Shown here: positions 24,815-33,191 of the stretch, one piece after another | Layout: the number at the start of each line of letters is the position of its first letter | Position numbering within the stretch: position 1 is the first letter of the stretch | NCBI GenBank assembly: GCA_017859815.1 | Contig: JAFMMM010000014.1 | Location: 1-33,836 of the forward strand | Source of the DNA: Planctomycetota bacterium | GTDB taxonomy: Bacteria > Planctomycetota > Planctomycetia > Planctomycetales > Planctomycetaceae | Length of the DNA: 33,836 bases | Direction: 5' to 3' | Program-made: the position numbers and the translations under genes | Notes under the pieces: generated by a model | The model's input: the letters and a program-made list of their open reading frames with translations, nothing else | Databases searched by the model: none | What the model was told of the DNA's origin: nothing

Positions 24815-27775
24815 TCAGTCCACGAATACGAATTCGTTCATGTTCAGCAGAATCCGAGTCAGGGCGGGCAACCCGTGTTTCGACGCGTACTCCGATAACA
24901 CCCGTTGCTCAATTTCGGATGGAGACCTGCTGGCAATCAGCCAAAATCCGGCCTCAATTTGCTCCGTCATGGTGTCGTGCTCTGACTTCAGGCGATCAGC
25001 GAACTGCTGAGACATTGTCAGACAAAACGGATTGTTCAACAGGCTGAGTGCCTGCAGGGCAGTCAGTGTTTCGTGTCGACGAGGCGTGCTCTGCGATGAA
25101 TCCGCACAATCCAGTGTCGTCATAAACGGATCCGGCTGAGATCGAACAATGAAGCGATAGATACTGCGACGATGCGACTTTGGATCTGAGGGATCGAATT
25201 TGAAGTATTCGTAGTGCGGGGAATGAGCTGTCTTCTCCAGCTCAAACAGATAGAAGCCTGGGCCGCCCATTTCAGAATTCAGGCAGCCACTGACAGCCAG
25301 CATCGCGTCACGCAGTTCTTCCGCTGAAAGTTTTCGTCGAGTCATCCGTGCCAGCAGCCGATTCTGTTGATCGAGCTCAGCGGCCTGTTCATGGATACTG
25401 GAACTTTGCATCCAGGTGCTGCTGTTCAGAATCAATCTGTGCATCGCCTTCATGGACCCGCCGCTGCGAAGGAATTCCGCAGCCAGCCAATCGAGCAATT
25501 CCGGGTGGCTTGGCAGTTGTCCCATTCGACCAAAATCGTTCGGTGAATCCACAATCGCCTGACCGAAATGATATTGCCAGATGCGATTGACGATCGATCT
25601 CCATGTCAACGGGTGATCTTCCCGAACAATCCATTTTGCCAGTGCCGCACGTCGATCAGCTTCCGAATGATCCTCGGGAAGTTGAAACAGCCACTGGTCA
25701 TTTGCACTGAGCGGAACCGTTCCGGGAAGAGAGAGTTCACGCGGCTGTGTTTCATTGCCGCGGTGCAGCACATGGACAGATCGTGGAACACCCGCAGTGG
25801 GTTTGAAGTTTCCCTGGGGCTGAAATTGTGTGGCGGCAGCATAGACCATTCGTCCCTGCGGAAGTGCAGCAAGTGCATCCGCAGCCTCTTTCTGACGGGC
25901 CTGAAGCATCTTCTTTTTCTCGTTTCGCTCGGCAGTCCACAGTCGATTGCGAAGGGCGGTGAACTGTTTCTCGGCATTGAGCAGCTGTCGGGTTGCTTCC
26001 GGATCCGCAGCTGCCGGCCAGATACCGTCGGTCAGGTTGGTCTTGCGCCAACGAACCGGCGCTTCAATCGAGTCGAGAGCAGTAACCTGACACCCGGCTG
26101 CAGCATTTTGATCCTCAGCGGTTATCGCTCGCACTTCGCTTAATGCGAAATTGAAATCACCGGAGCGGCTGGCGAGTTTGACGGCAGTGACACGAATCAG
26201 CCGAACGGTTTGTTCCAAATTGACACTGACGGTATTCAGACCCGGGTTGGGAAAGTCCTGTTGAGTCTGGTCGAGGACCACCTGAAAGTCATCGGGATCA
26301 GTTGCAGTTTCGACCTTGAATCGCACGGGAAACCCGAAACCAGCGCCGATATCAGCATAATCATCGTAGCAGGGGTGCAGATCGATCCGGTGAATGGGAG
26401 TGGATTCTCCGAGATCGACGATGAACCATTTTTGCTGATCAGCCTGCTTTTCGATCTGGCTGTGATAACCGTATTCCGGTTTCAGTCCGTTCACACCAGC
26501 CAGCGGACGAAGCTTTGCCACCTGTTTTTCCAGAGTGGAGAACAGGTCTCCACCCTCGTTTCGAACATCACTTTCAAGTGCCGTCAGTTTCCGTGCCGCG
26601 TCGTCTCGCTGCTGTTCCAGCAGCAGTCGATTTTGTTCAACCTGCGGGTCTGTGTCGTAAGGTCGTTCGGCGCGATCCACCGCCGCGAAAACAGACTGCA
26701 GCGCGTAGTAATGCTGCTGCGTCATCGGGTCAAATTTATGATTGTGGCAGCGAGCGCACTGAATGGTCAGGCTGCAGAACGTGTTGAGAGTACTGCTGAC
26801 CATATCGTCACGGTCAAGATTTCGAGCGACCTTGCCGTCAATTTTCGACTCGGGAACTTCCACATGGCCAATGAAATCCCATGGTCCTGCAGCGATGAAC
26901 CCGAGCCCGAGGATTCCGTCAGCATCGCCGGGGAAGAGAATATCTCCGGCAATCTGCTCCGCGATAAAGCGCGCGTACGGCTTGTCATCATTGAAAGAAC
27001 GGATCACATAATCTCGATACGGCCACGCATTGGGCCGTAGTTTGTCCTTGTCATAACCGCAGGTGTCAGCATAGTGGGCCACATCCAGCCAGTGCCTTGC
27101 CCAGCGCTCGCCATACTGCGGGGAATCCAGCCAGCGATCGACCAGTTTCGCCCACGCCTGTGGATCTCGATCATTGACGAATGCCTCCACATCTTTGGTG
27201 TCCGGAGGCAATCCCAGCAGGTCGAAACTCAGACGTCGAATCAGCGTTCTTCGATCTGCACGCGGTGATGGTTGCAGACCGGCCTGTTGAAGTCTTCGCA
27301 GGATAAAAGCGTCGACCGGCGACTGAATCCACGTGTTGGAATCCGGTGGTTCAGGGACAGTCACCACCCTGAGAGGTCGCAGAGACCACCAGTCATAGTC
27401 ACTGACAACAGGTGGTTTCAGCTGCAGCTTTGCCGGAGCTGCAGCACCGTTTGCGATCCACGTTTCAATCTGGTCTCTCTCGGATTCGGTCACCTGAGCA
27501 CCATCAGGAGGCATTGAGGGCGGCATGGTTCCGTCGGGCGAGATCACCTGCATCAGTCGGCTGGACGCTGAGTTTCCCGGTTCCACGACTCCGGACTCAC
27601 GCAACTCAGCAACCGATTCCAGAGAAAAATCGCCCTTGCGATCTGTGCTGTTGTGGCAACGCAAACATTTTTGTTCCAGCACCGGGGCAATCTGTTTGCT
27701 GAACACAGACTCGTCAGCAGAAAGGCGGGGAACCAAAACCACGCCGCAAAGCAAAGCGATACGATGAATTGTCAT
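24815..27775 (-). CDS. Planctomycete haem-motif protein, DUF1549-DUF1553
   Basis: This large secreted protein (986 aa) opens with a signal peptide (MTIHRIALLCGVVLVPRLSA), then a planctomycete cytochrome C domain with CLRCH (residues 37-41). A DUF1549 domain follows, with YGERWARHWLDVAHYADT and a second CxxCH in CARCHNHKFDP. In the middle is a discoidin-like stretch (IHRIDLHPCY, then VNLEQTVRLIRVTAVKL), and the C-terminal DUF1553 domain has WRSIVNRIWQYHFG and RRKLSAEELRDAML. The family is usually paired with a DUF1501 gene and linked to polysaccharide or sulfatide breakdown; its chemistry is unproven. No DUF1501 gene is next to it. I chose the ATG at 27775 because the signal peptide starts there. 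Confidence 0.92.
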   Translation of the reverse strand: MTIHRIALLCGVVLVPRLSADESVFSKQIAPVLEQKCLRCHNSTDRKGDFSLESVAELRESGVVEPGNSASSRLMQVISPDGTMPPSMPPDGAQVTESERDQIETWIANGAAAPAKLQLKPPVVSDYDWWSLRPLRVVTVPEPPDSNTWIQSPVDAFILRRLQQAGLQPSPRADRRTLIRRLSFDLLGLPPDTKDVEAFVNDRDPQAWAKLVDRWLDSPQYGERWARHWLDVAHYADTCGYDKDKLRPNAWPYRDYVIRSFNDDKPYARFIAEQIAGDILFPGDADGILGLGFIAAGPWDFIGHVEVPESKIDGKVARNLDRDDMVSSTLNTFCSLTIQCARCHNHKFDPMTQQHYYALQSVFAAVDRAERPYDTDPQVEQNRLLLEQQRDDAARKLTALESDVRNEGGDLFSTLEKQVAKLRPLAGVNGLKPEYGYHSQIEKQADQQKWFIVDLGESTPIHRIDLHPCYDDYADIGAGFGFPVRFKVETATDPDDFQVVLDQTQQDFPNPGLNTVSVNLEQTVRLIRVTAVKLASRSGDFNFALSEVRAITAEDQNAAAGCQVTALDSIEAPVRWRKTNLTDGIWPAAADPEATRQLLNAEKQFTALRNRLWTAERNEKKKMLQARQKEAADALAALPQGRMVYAAATQFQPQGNFKPTAGVPRSVHVLHRGNETQPRELSLPGTVPLSANDQWLFQLPEDHSEADRRAALAKWIVREDHPLTWRSIVNRIWQYHFGQAIVDSPNDFGRMGQLPSHPELLDWLAAEFLRSGGSMKAMHRLILNSSTWMQSSSIHEQAAELDQQNRLLARMTRRKLSAEELRDAMLAVSGCLNSEMGGPGFYLFELEKTAHSPHYEYFKFDPSDPKSHRRSIYRFIVRSQPDPFMTTLDCADSSQSTPRRHETLTALQALSLLNNPFCLTMSQQFADRLKSEHDTMTEQIEAGFWLIASRSPSEIEQRVLSEYASKHGLPALTRILLNMNEFVFVD

Positions 27776-28147
27776 GGGGCGATATTCACAGGTGAGTGAC
27801 AGCAGACAGTGCGGCGTCGCACAGGAATGAACGCGACAGTCGATATCGTAGCCAAACATACGCGGACTGACACCGGACAGCAACAGCCTTTTCATCAGCG
27901 AGCCCCGGCACACGGAAGAACCGAAGTGCCGGCGTCAAGCGACGTATGCGTTTCTTCAACCGGTATTTGGCCGCAGTGAAATTCACCGATGAAAGATACA
28001 GAACAGGCGTTTACATCTTCGCAGCGATTCGTGAGAGTATGAAGCTTGGGCACGACTGGACTTTGGATTCCATCAATCGATCGCAGAGCCTCGGCAGCCT
28101 TACACCTTCCTTTTTACTTCTGTCTAAGCACCAGCGCAGGTTGACTG
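27776..28147. other. Divergent intergenic region, nothing specific seen
   Basis: This 372-base stretch separates the large haem-motif protein gene from the epimerase-like gene, which point away from each other, so it must hold both promoters. Frames crossing it show no family likeness. I find no convincing repeat, terminator or promoter pair. Confidence 0.5.
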
Positions 28148-28906
28148 ATGGAGATTCATCTCAATCATTCACGCACCAGCGAATCGCTGGCTTCCCGAGT
28201 GATTGTGTCTCGCGTGCTGAAGAGCAGCAACATTGAACAGTTGCTGCGGGAAGTCGAGGGGCTTCAGCAGCAGGGGTTTCGATACGCAGCACTCCGCAGA
28301 CAACAGGCCCATCGCATCGGTCGAGAGAAAATTCGCCACGTTCTTGATGATGCAGGTATTCGAGTCTCCAGCTATGGCTACTGCGGTGGTTTCACCGGTA
28401 CTCTGGGAATGAGTTTTGACGAGGCGATGGAGGATACATCCCGGGCGGTCGACGAAGCCATCGAACTTGGTGCCAGATCCCTGATCGTACTTCCCGGTGC
28501 GCGCGGTGTTCACACATGGAAGCACAGTCTGAAGTCTATTCGAATCGGACTGCAAAGCGCCATTAGCCATGCTGGCACTGCACAATTGAAGCTGTTGGTT
28601 CCCACATCAGAAATTATCGCCAGCGACCGTGACAAGATCACCGTTCCGGGTTCTGCGGTACAATGGCTTCGCGAAAACACCAGCAGCCGCATTCAGCCAC
28701 TGCTGCTGGTCCGAGGACGAGGTCGTCAAAGAACCCTGCCACGGGGCTGGAAGAAATCTCTGCTCGGCGGGGCCAGTCTCAGGCTGTGCAACCGATCAGA
28801 GACATTCTTTTGGAATCAGCGACTGCTCACCCGGGTGCTCAGCGTATTCTCTTCGCAAGAACTGGGCCAGACGCCAGTCGCACAGGATGAGTGGACAGTG
28901 GATTAG
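28148..28906 (+). CDS. Sugar phosphate isomerase/epimerase-like TIM-barrel protein
   Basis: The protein (252 aa) has the rhythm of the AP-endonuclease-2-like TIM barrel: FRYAALRRQQAHRIG, RVSSYGYCGGFTGTLGMSFDEA (second strand with a glycine-rich loop), AVDEAIELGARSLIVLPGARGVHTW and LKLLVPTS. The barrel looks short. The usual late Glu/Asp/His metal ligands are hard to find, and the region after residue 175 (RGRGRQRTLPRGWKKSLLGG) is basic and unlike the family. It may be a diverged or inactive member. The start at 28148 is the first ATG; SD sequences are not evident. It converges on the AsmA-like gene, with 27 bases between the stops. Confidence 0.65.
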   Translation: MEIHLNHSRTSESLASRVIVSRVLKSSNIEQLLREVEGLQQQGFRYAALRRQQAHRIGREKIRHVLDDAGIRVSSYGYCGGFTGTLGMSFDEAMEDTSRAVDEAIELGARSLIVLPGARGVHTWKHSLKSIRIGLQSAISHAGTAQLKLLVPTSEIIASDRDKITVPGSAVQWLRENTSSRIQPLLLVRGRGRQRTLPRGWKKSLLGGASLRLCNRSETFFWNQRLLTRVLSVFSSQELGQTPVAQDEWTVD

Positions 28907-28933
28907 AGGGATTGAACACAGACAGTGTTTGAA

Positions 28934-30259
28934 TTACTTGTCCTGATGAGTATCGGCAGGTTCCGCTGCTGTCTGATTTTTCTCTTGACCTCGTGAACGA
29001 AGATCCAGCAGAGAGCCAAGATTCTTCAGAAGTTCACCGCCCGGTCCAGCACCCCTCTGCTGCTGAAACAGATTCTGAGGATCAGCGTTCCGATTGCTGG
29101 CACCATTGTTCAGGAAGCCGCCGAAATTTGGCAGAGCTGTAAAACCACCAGCCATGCGAAACTCGGGGTGATCAATCGTTCCGGTGACCTGCAGAGGAAT
29201 GAGTGAGTTGGGGAACAGGAGGGACATGTCTCGACCAATCGCAGACAGATCCACCTCAAGTCCCAGATTCAACGATCCGTCCATTCCCAGTAAACCTGAT
29301 GACCTGATCTGCAGTCCGTGGCTGATTTCCGGCATCAGAAACGCACAGCTCTCGTGAACGAATCCGAGTTCACTGATACTGAACGAGATTGTGGAATTCC
29401 GAGCCATTGTGAGCTGAGGAATGTCGTCCATCTGCAAACCCAGCAGTCCGGCGAGCGAACGAGTTCGATTCAGCAGGTTATCGTCGGCTGCCGCATACAG
29501 ATCATGGATCGTAGCTGTTCCACGAATCGGAAACGGATCAGCGGCTTCGTCGTCCAGCGAAAACTCAATGGTCTCCAGGCTGATTGAAGCCGAGCCGTGG
29601 ATGCCGGCCGCCTGAGAAAGCAAAGGAGCGATCAGCACAAGGTTCTGTTGTTGGTCAAGATCAGACAGCGGTTCATGATCCATCAGCACGCAGGGGCTTA
29701 TTCTGAGCTGCTGTCCGTTTCCGGGAGTCCACGTAATTTCGCCGGCAAGATTGATCCGCGGAAAATCGATCAGAGGAACATCTCGTGAAGCCACTTCCAG
29801 TCGAAGCGAGGAATCTTCCACCATGAACCTGCCGAAGGATTGAGAGGGTGTTCCGGAACTGAATTCCGGCCACTCTCCATTTTCGTCGAGTCTCACGAGT
29901 AAACTCGCCTCAGTGAGCGTCAGGGTGCCGAAGTCGGCTGCGTTGATCAGGTAATGCAGAAGACCGTGTGTGGTCGTGAATCGGCGGGCGGTGCAGATGA
30001 GTCCACCATCCCTGTTGTGCAAATCGATCCCGCGGAATTCGATGGGTTCAAACCAGCCACCGGAAGCGCTTTCGGCGGTGGCACTGATGGAGGTGCCGGG
30101 GACTGCGGCGGCGAGAATCAGATTCCGCAACGGCGTTTGGAAGAGCACCGCAGGGGCCAACAGCGTGAGCACCGACAGTGGGAGGAGAGCGGTCAGGAAT
30201 CGCCGCCGAATTCTGCGGGATGACGGAGTATCAGCGGCAACTCGAGACGGTTGATTCAA
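28934..30259 (-). CDS. AsmA-like inner-membrane-anchored protein
   Basis: After a basic stretch (SSRRIRRRF) comes one membrane helix (LTALLPLSVLTLLAPAVLF), and the remaining chain (441 aa in all) is beta-rich and exported. The C-terminal part (LQIRSSGLLGMDGSLNLGLEVDL, then LIPLQVTGTIDHPEF) has the look of AsmA/DUF748-type proteins, which form long grooves between membranes and may move lipids. The tail is low-complexity (NRNADPQNLFQQQRG). I set the start at a TTG (30259) with GGAG seven bases upstream. A GTG at 30409 would add 50 residues, including a cysteine-rich hydrophobic run with no family look. It lies downstream of the prepilin gene on the same strand. Confidence 0.7.
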   Translation of the reverse strand: MNQPSRVAADTPSSRRIRRRFLTALLPLSVLTLLAPAVLFQTPLRNLILAAAVPGTSISATAESASGGWFEPIEFRGIDLHNRDGGLICTARRFTTTHGLLHYLINAADFGTLTLTEASLLVRLDENGEWPEFSSGTPSQSFGRFMVEDSSLRLEVASRDVPLIDFPRINLAGEITWTPGNGQQLRISPCVLMDHEPLSDLDQQQNLVLIAPLLSQAAGIHGSASISLETIEFSLDDEAADPFPIRGTATIHDLYAAADDNLLNRTRSLAGLLGLQMDDIPQLTMARNSTISFSISELGFVHESCAFLMPEISHGLQIRSSGLLGMDGSLNLGLEVDLSAIGRDMSLLFPNSLIPLQVTGTIDHPEFRMAGGFTALPNFGGFLNNGASNRNADPQNLFQQQRGAGPGGELLKNLGSLLDLRSRGQEKNQTAAEPADTHQDK

Positions 30260-30414
30260 GCTGATACTCCGGACCGGGTGCAAAAAAATAGATGTCAACC
30301 AACACGGCTCCTGGTTGTAGCAGCAGCAGTGCAGGATGGCCAACACGAAAGCATGGAAAAACACAGCGAGGGTTACAGATTGAATCGTGTGCTCAATGTC
30401 ATCCGCCACACGAA

Positions 30415-31467
30415 TCAGAATTCGCCAATAACCTCACCATCATCCGGAGTACAGAGGCGTCGCAGCACCTGTCGATCGATATTCTCGGAGAGGAAATGCG
30501 CTGATCCATCGCCGAGGATCGCCTGACAACCTCCGGTATGAGTACTGAACGGCTCGTCGTTGGATCCACAATTATTGACCGACCACGGACAAGCTGCCGG
30601 CCCACCTTTCGGTGCCTTATTGTTGTTGATGATCTGTGTCTCGCCGGCCCCCAGATTTGGCGGACCGGAAACACCATTGCCTGTGTCCCCGTCAGCCCAG
30701 CGATTAGGACAGCGCTTCCCGTTCTGTGTGCAGGCCCCGACCTGGCTCAGGGCGTATGCGATGGGACTACCATAGACTGAACCGACCACTGAGGCGTCGT
30801 CATATTTGCCCACGATCCTTGCCGGTCTGCCGGAATCTTCGATGACGCAGATTGTGCTGCTGAGGCCATCAGTGACATCGCGAAAACGATTGCTGCCTGG
30901 GCTGGCCAGCATACCGTCGGCGATTGCCAGTTTATTTCGCAATCCCGTGATGGGGTCGAGATCGATATACGCGATGGGCATGTAGTCAGTCTGCCCGTAA
31001 CCGTCACCGCCATCCTCCTGAAAAAAACCGTTGCTCGGACACAGGTAAGTCGGAACGCTTGTCTTTGCGAGGAGATCATTGACCACTCCCGTGTAGACCG
31101 CCGGATTGGCGTTGTATGGGTAGTCAAAATTCCATCTGTTGTAGACGTTTGCCTGTTCGACGTAGGGCAGGATGGCAGTGAACATCGACACCGGGGCAAA
31201 GACACGAACACCGGGCTTCCCGTTGGGATAAATTGTGTACTCACCACTTGTAGGCAGTCGACCGTATGTGCCTTCATAGTTGTGAATGGCAATGCCCATC
31301 TGCCTCAGGTTGTTCTTGCACTGTGTGCGGCGAGCAGCTTCCCGTGCCTGCTGCACAGCCGGCAGCAGCAACGCAACCAGAATGGCAATGATTGCAATGA
31401 CAACCAGAAGTTCGATCAGGGTGAATCCGCGAGTACTTTGTCGTCGCGAAACGGGGTTCATCTTCAT
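30415..31467 (-). CDS. DUF1559 prepilin-like protein
   Basis: A type IV prepilin/pseudopilin leader is clear: MKMNPVSRRQSTRG followed by FTLIELLVVIAIIAILVALL, with cleavage after G14 and the conserved glutamate at mature position 5. The DUF1559 domain follows (AREAARRTQCKNNLRQMGIAIHNYE), and the C-terminus has the H-x9-DG motif in HTGGCQAILGDG. These planctomycete proteins exist in dozens of paralogues per genome, and their role in secretion or surface structure is unknown. I chose the ATG at 31467, preceded by AAAGG; the second Met two codons later is possible. The length (350 aa) is normal. No pilus assembly gene is in view. Confidence 0.95.
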   Translation of the reverse strand: MKMNPVSRRQSTRGFTLIELLVVIAIIAILVALLLPAVQQAREAARRTQCKNNLRQMGIAIHNYEGTYGRLPTSGEYTIYPNGKPGVRVFAPVSMFTAILPYVEQANVYNRWNFDYPYNANPAVYTGVVNDLLAKTSVPTYLCPSNGFFQEDGGDGYGQTDYMPIAYIDLDPITGLRNKLAIADGMLASPGSNRFRDVTDGLSSTICVIEDSGRPARIVGKYDDASVVGSVYGSPIAYALSQVGACTQNGKRCPNRWADGDTGNGVSGPPNLGAGETQIINNNKAPKGGPAACPWSVNNCGSNDEPFSTHTGGCQAILGDGSAHFLSENIDRQVLRRLCTPDDGEVIGEF

Positions 31468-31647
31468 GGGACGGAGACCTTTCAAAAAACACCTGCCGGA
31501 CGGGACAGTCTGCCACGGCCGGGAAACAGAAGTGTCCGAATCAGTTCGAACGCTGGTCATACTCGTCCGTACAGATGAGTTCCTGATGAAGAAGGCGTGA
31601 ATACTCTGCGAACCGCGAAGACTGCGTGCAGGGTTCCATTCGGTGGA

Positions 31648-32925
31648 TCAGCTGCCAGCAATCTCACCGACCAGCGGAGACAGTTTCTGTCCGGCAGCCG
31701 CAATTTTTTGCCGATCCTTCACAGGGTGGCTCGCGGCGATTTCCATCAGTAGTGCGGCGGCTTGTGCAACCGGCGCGTCGCTTGATCCGCTCGACTCGGC
31801 GATGGGTTTGACGTCGGTATTGATCAGGGTCACAAAATGGTCCCATTCGACCTGATCGGGCATTCCGGCGAGATTGCGGTATTCCAGAAAGCAGTGGACG
31901 ACGACACCACGATCACCATCAAGTGCCCCGCCGAAGGCACCAAACGGGAGAGCAATCCATCCCAGATAAAGTGCCAGGACCAGCATCACGGAACCGGCTC
32001 CGCCGCCTGCCATTGCCAGCGAGCGACCTTCCGGCATCTGAAAAGCTGGTCGGCAGCGTTTCTTCGGTTTGTGGTATTGCGTTGCCGGTGCTGGTTTGGG
32101 AGTTGCCGCCGTAAAAGCCGCCAACGCTGGGGCTGGTTGAGTCGTTGGACCGGGATGATTCCAGTCGGCCACCGGAGCGGATGTTGGTGTCCGCCCGACA
32201 GGAACCGAGGCCGACTCTCGGGGTGTCGGCGTTGATTTCTGCTGAACTTCCATTTCGTCAAAGATCTCTGCCAGCTTGTCTTCGGCCTCCCGATCCCGTC
32301 GGCGCAGTTCCGCCAGGCGAGCGGCGTGCGGCGACCTGGCCCGATGATTTCGCCGGCGTCGGTTGGTGGTCTGTCTAACGGTGTCCGGTCGAGCATACTT
32401 CGCGTATTCGTCAGGAATCAGTTCGCGCACTTTGGACCAGGGATCTGTGCTGAGTTTGCGAATGGGCGTACGACCATTGATCGCGCCGACGAGAATCAGG
32501 CTGCGTACTGCGTCTGCAGAATAGTACTCAGCGCCGTCCTTGTGGAGCCGCACTTCAAAGCCATCGCGGCGAGGGGAATCTCCGGTTGCTACTGGCGGTT
32601 TCGGTTTGTTCTCCGGGCCAGATGAATCCGCCGTAGCCTGTTGCAGGACAGCGACATTCGACTCAGCCACGGGAAGCTCCTGTTCGCCGCCACCGGAATC
32701 AAAATCGATGTTGAAATCATCGAATGAATCGGCGAAATCCAGTGATTCCGAGGCGATTTGTGCGAACTCCGGTGTTTCACTGACGTGTTGCCAGTCGGAC
32801 TCGGAGCCACAGGAGACACGGTCTTCGGATGACAGCGTGCCGATTTCGAGAAGTGCTTCAAGTTCGGACCGCGATACCGGTCCAAAACTCTCTCCGAACA
32901 CCATGTAGTACCACTGATCCGACAT
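31648..32925 (-). CDS. GYF_2 domain membrane protein
   Basis: The N-terminus (MSDQWYYMVFGESFGPVSRS, then ELEALLEIGTL) is a GYF_2 (DUF4339) domain, a fold that often binds proline-rich partners. A second similar segment (FEVRLHKDGAEYYSADAVRSLILVGAINGRTPIRK) may be another copy. Then come a basic Arg-rich linker, a Pro/Thr/Ala-rich stretch, one membrane helix (AGSVMLVLALYLGWIALPFG) and a C-terminal helical domain of about 90 residues. The domain plan suggests a membrane adaptor with its N-terminus in the cytoplasm. I used the ATG at 32925 (425 aa); one three codons upstream is possible. The function is unknown. It lies 180 bases upstream of the prepilin on the same strand. Confidence 0.82.
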   Translation of the reverse strand: MSDQWYYMVFGESFGPVSRSELEALLEIGTLSSEDRVSCGSESDWQHVSETPEFAQIASESLDFADSFDDFNIDFDSGGGEQELPVAESNVAVLQQATADSSGPENKPKPPVATGDSPRRDGFEVRLHKDGAEYYSADAVRSLILVGAINGRTPIRKLSTDPWSKVRELIPDEYAKYARPDTVRQTTNRRRRNHRARSPHAARLAELRRRDREAEDKLAEIFDEMEVQQKSTPTPRESASVPVGRTPTSAPVADWNHPGPTTQPAPALAAFTAATPKPAPATQYHKPKKRCRPAFQMPEGRSLAMAGGGAGSVMLVLALYLGWIALPFGAFGGALDGDRGVVVHCFLEYRNLAGMPDQVEWDHFVTLINTDVKPIAESSGSSDAPVAQAAALLMEIAASHPVKDRQKIAAAGQKLSPLVGEIAGS

Positions 32926-33191
32926 AGACTTCATCCCCGAGAGTGGCGGTTGAAAGAAATCGCAGGAGCTACAAGCCAGTGGAATGTCGAAATGCGGAGC
33001 GAAGAACACGTTAGAAAATGATGAAAAAACCGTGAAGTTGATTCTTTGAGCAGTCAGGCAGGGGTGTTCCTATTCAGCCGGGAAGTGGGCATACAGCAGC
33101 AATTCAACCGAAACTGACTTGCGGCGATGCATTAAGAAGACGGACAATCCAAAGCAGGTGTTGAACCAATTCCGCGACAGGGAGCCTGAAG

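Noticed and set aside
30280-30312. Minus-strand CAACCA/TGGTTG hairpin with a later T7 run after the prepilin gene
   Set aside because: The stem has only six pairs and the T-run starts seven bases after it, so terminator function is doubtful.
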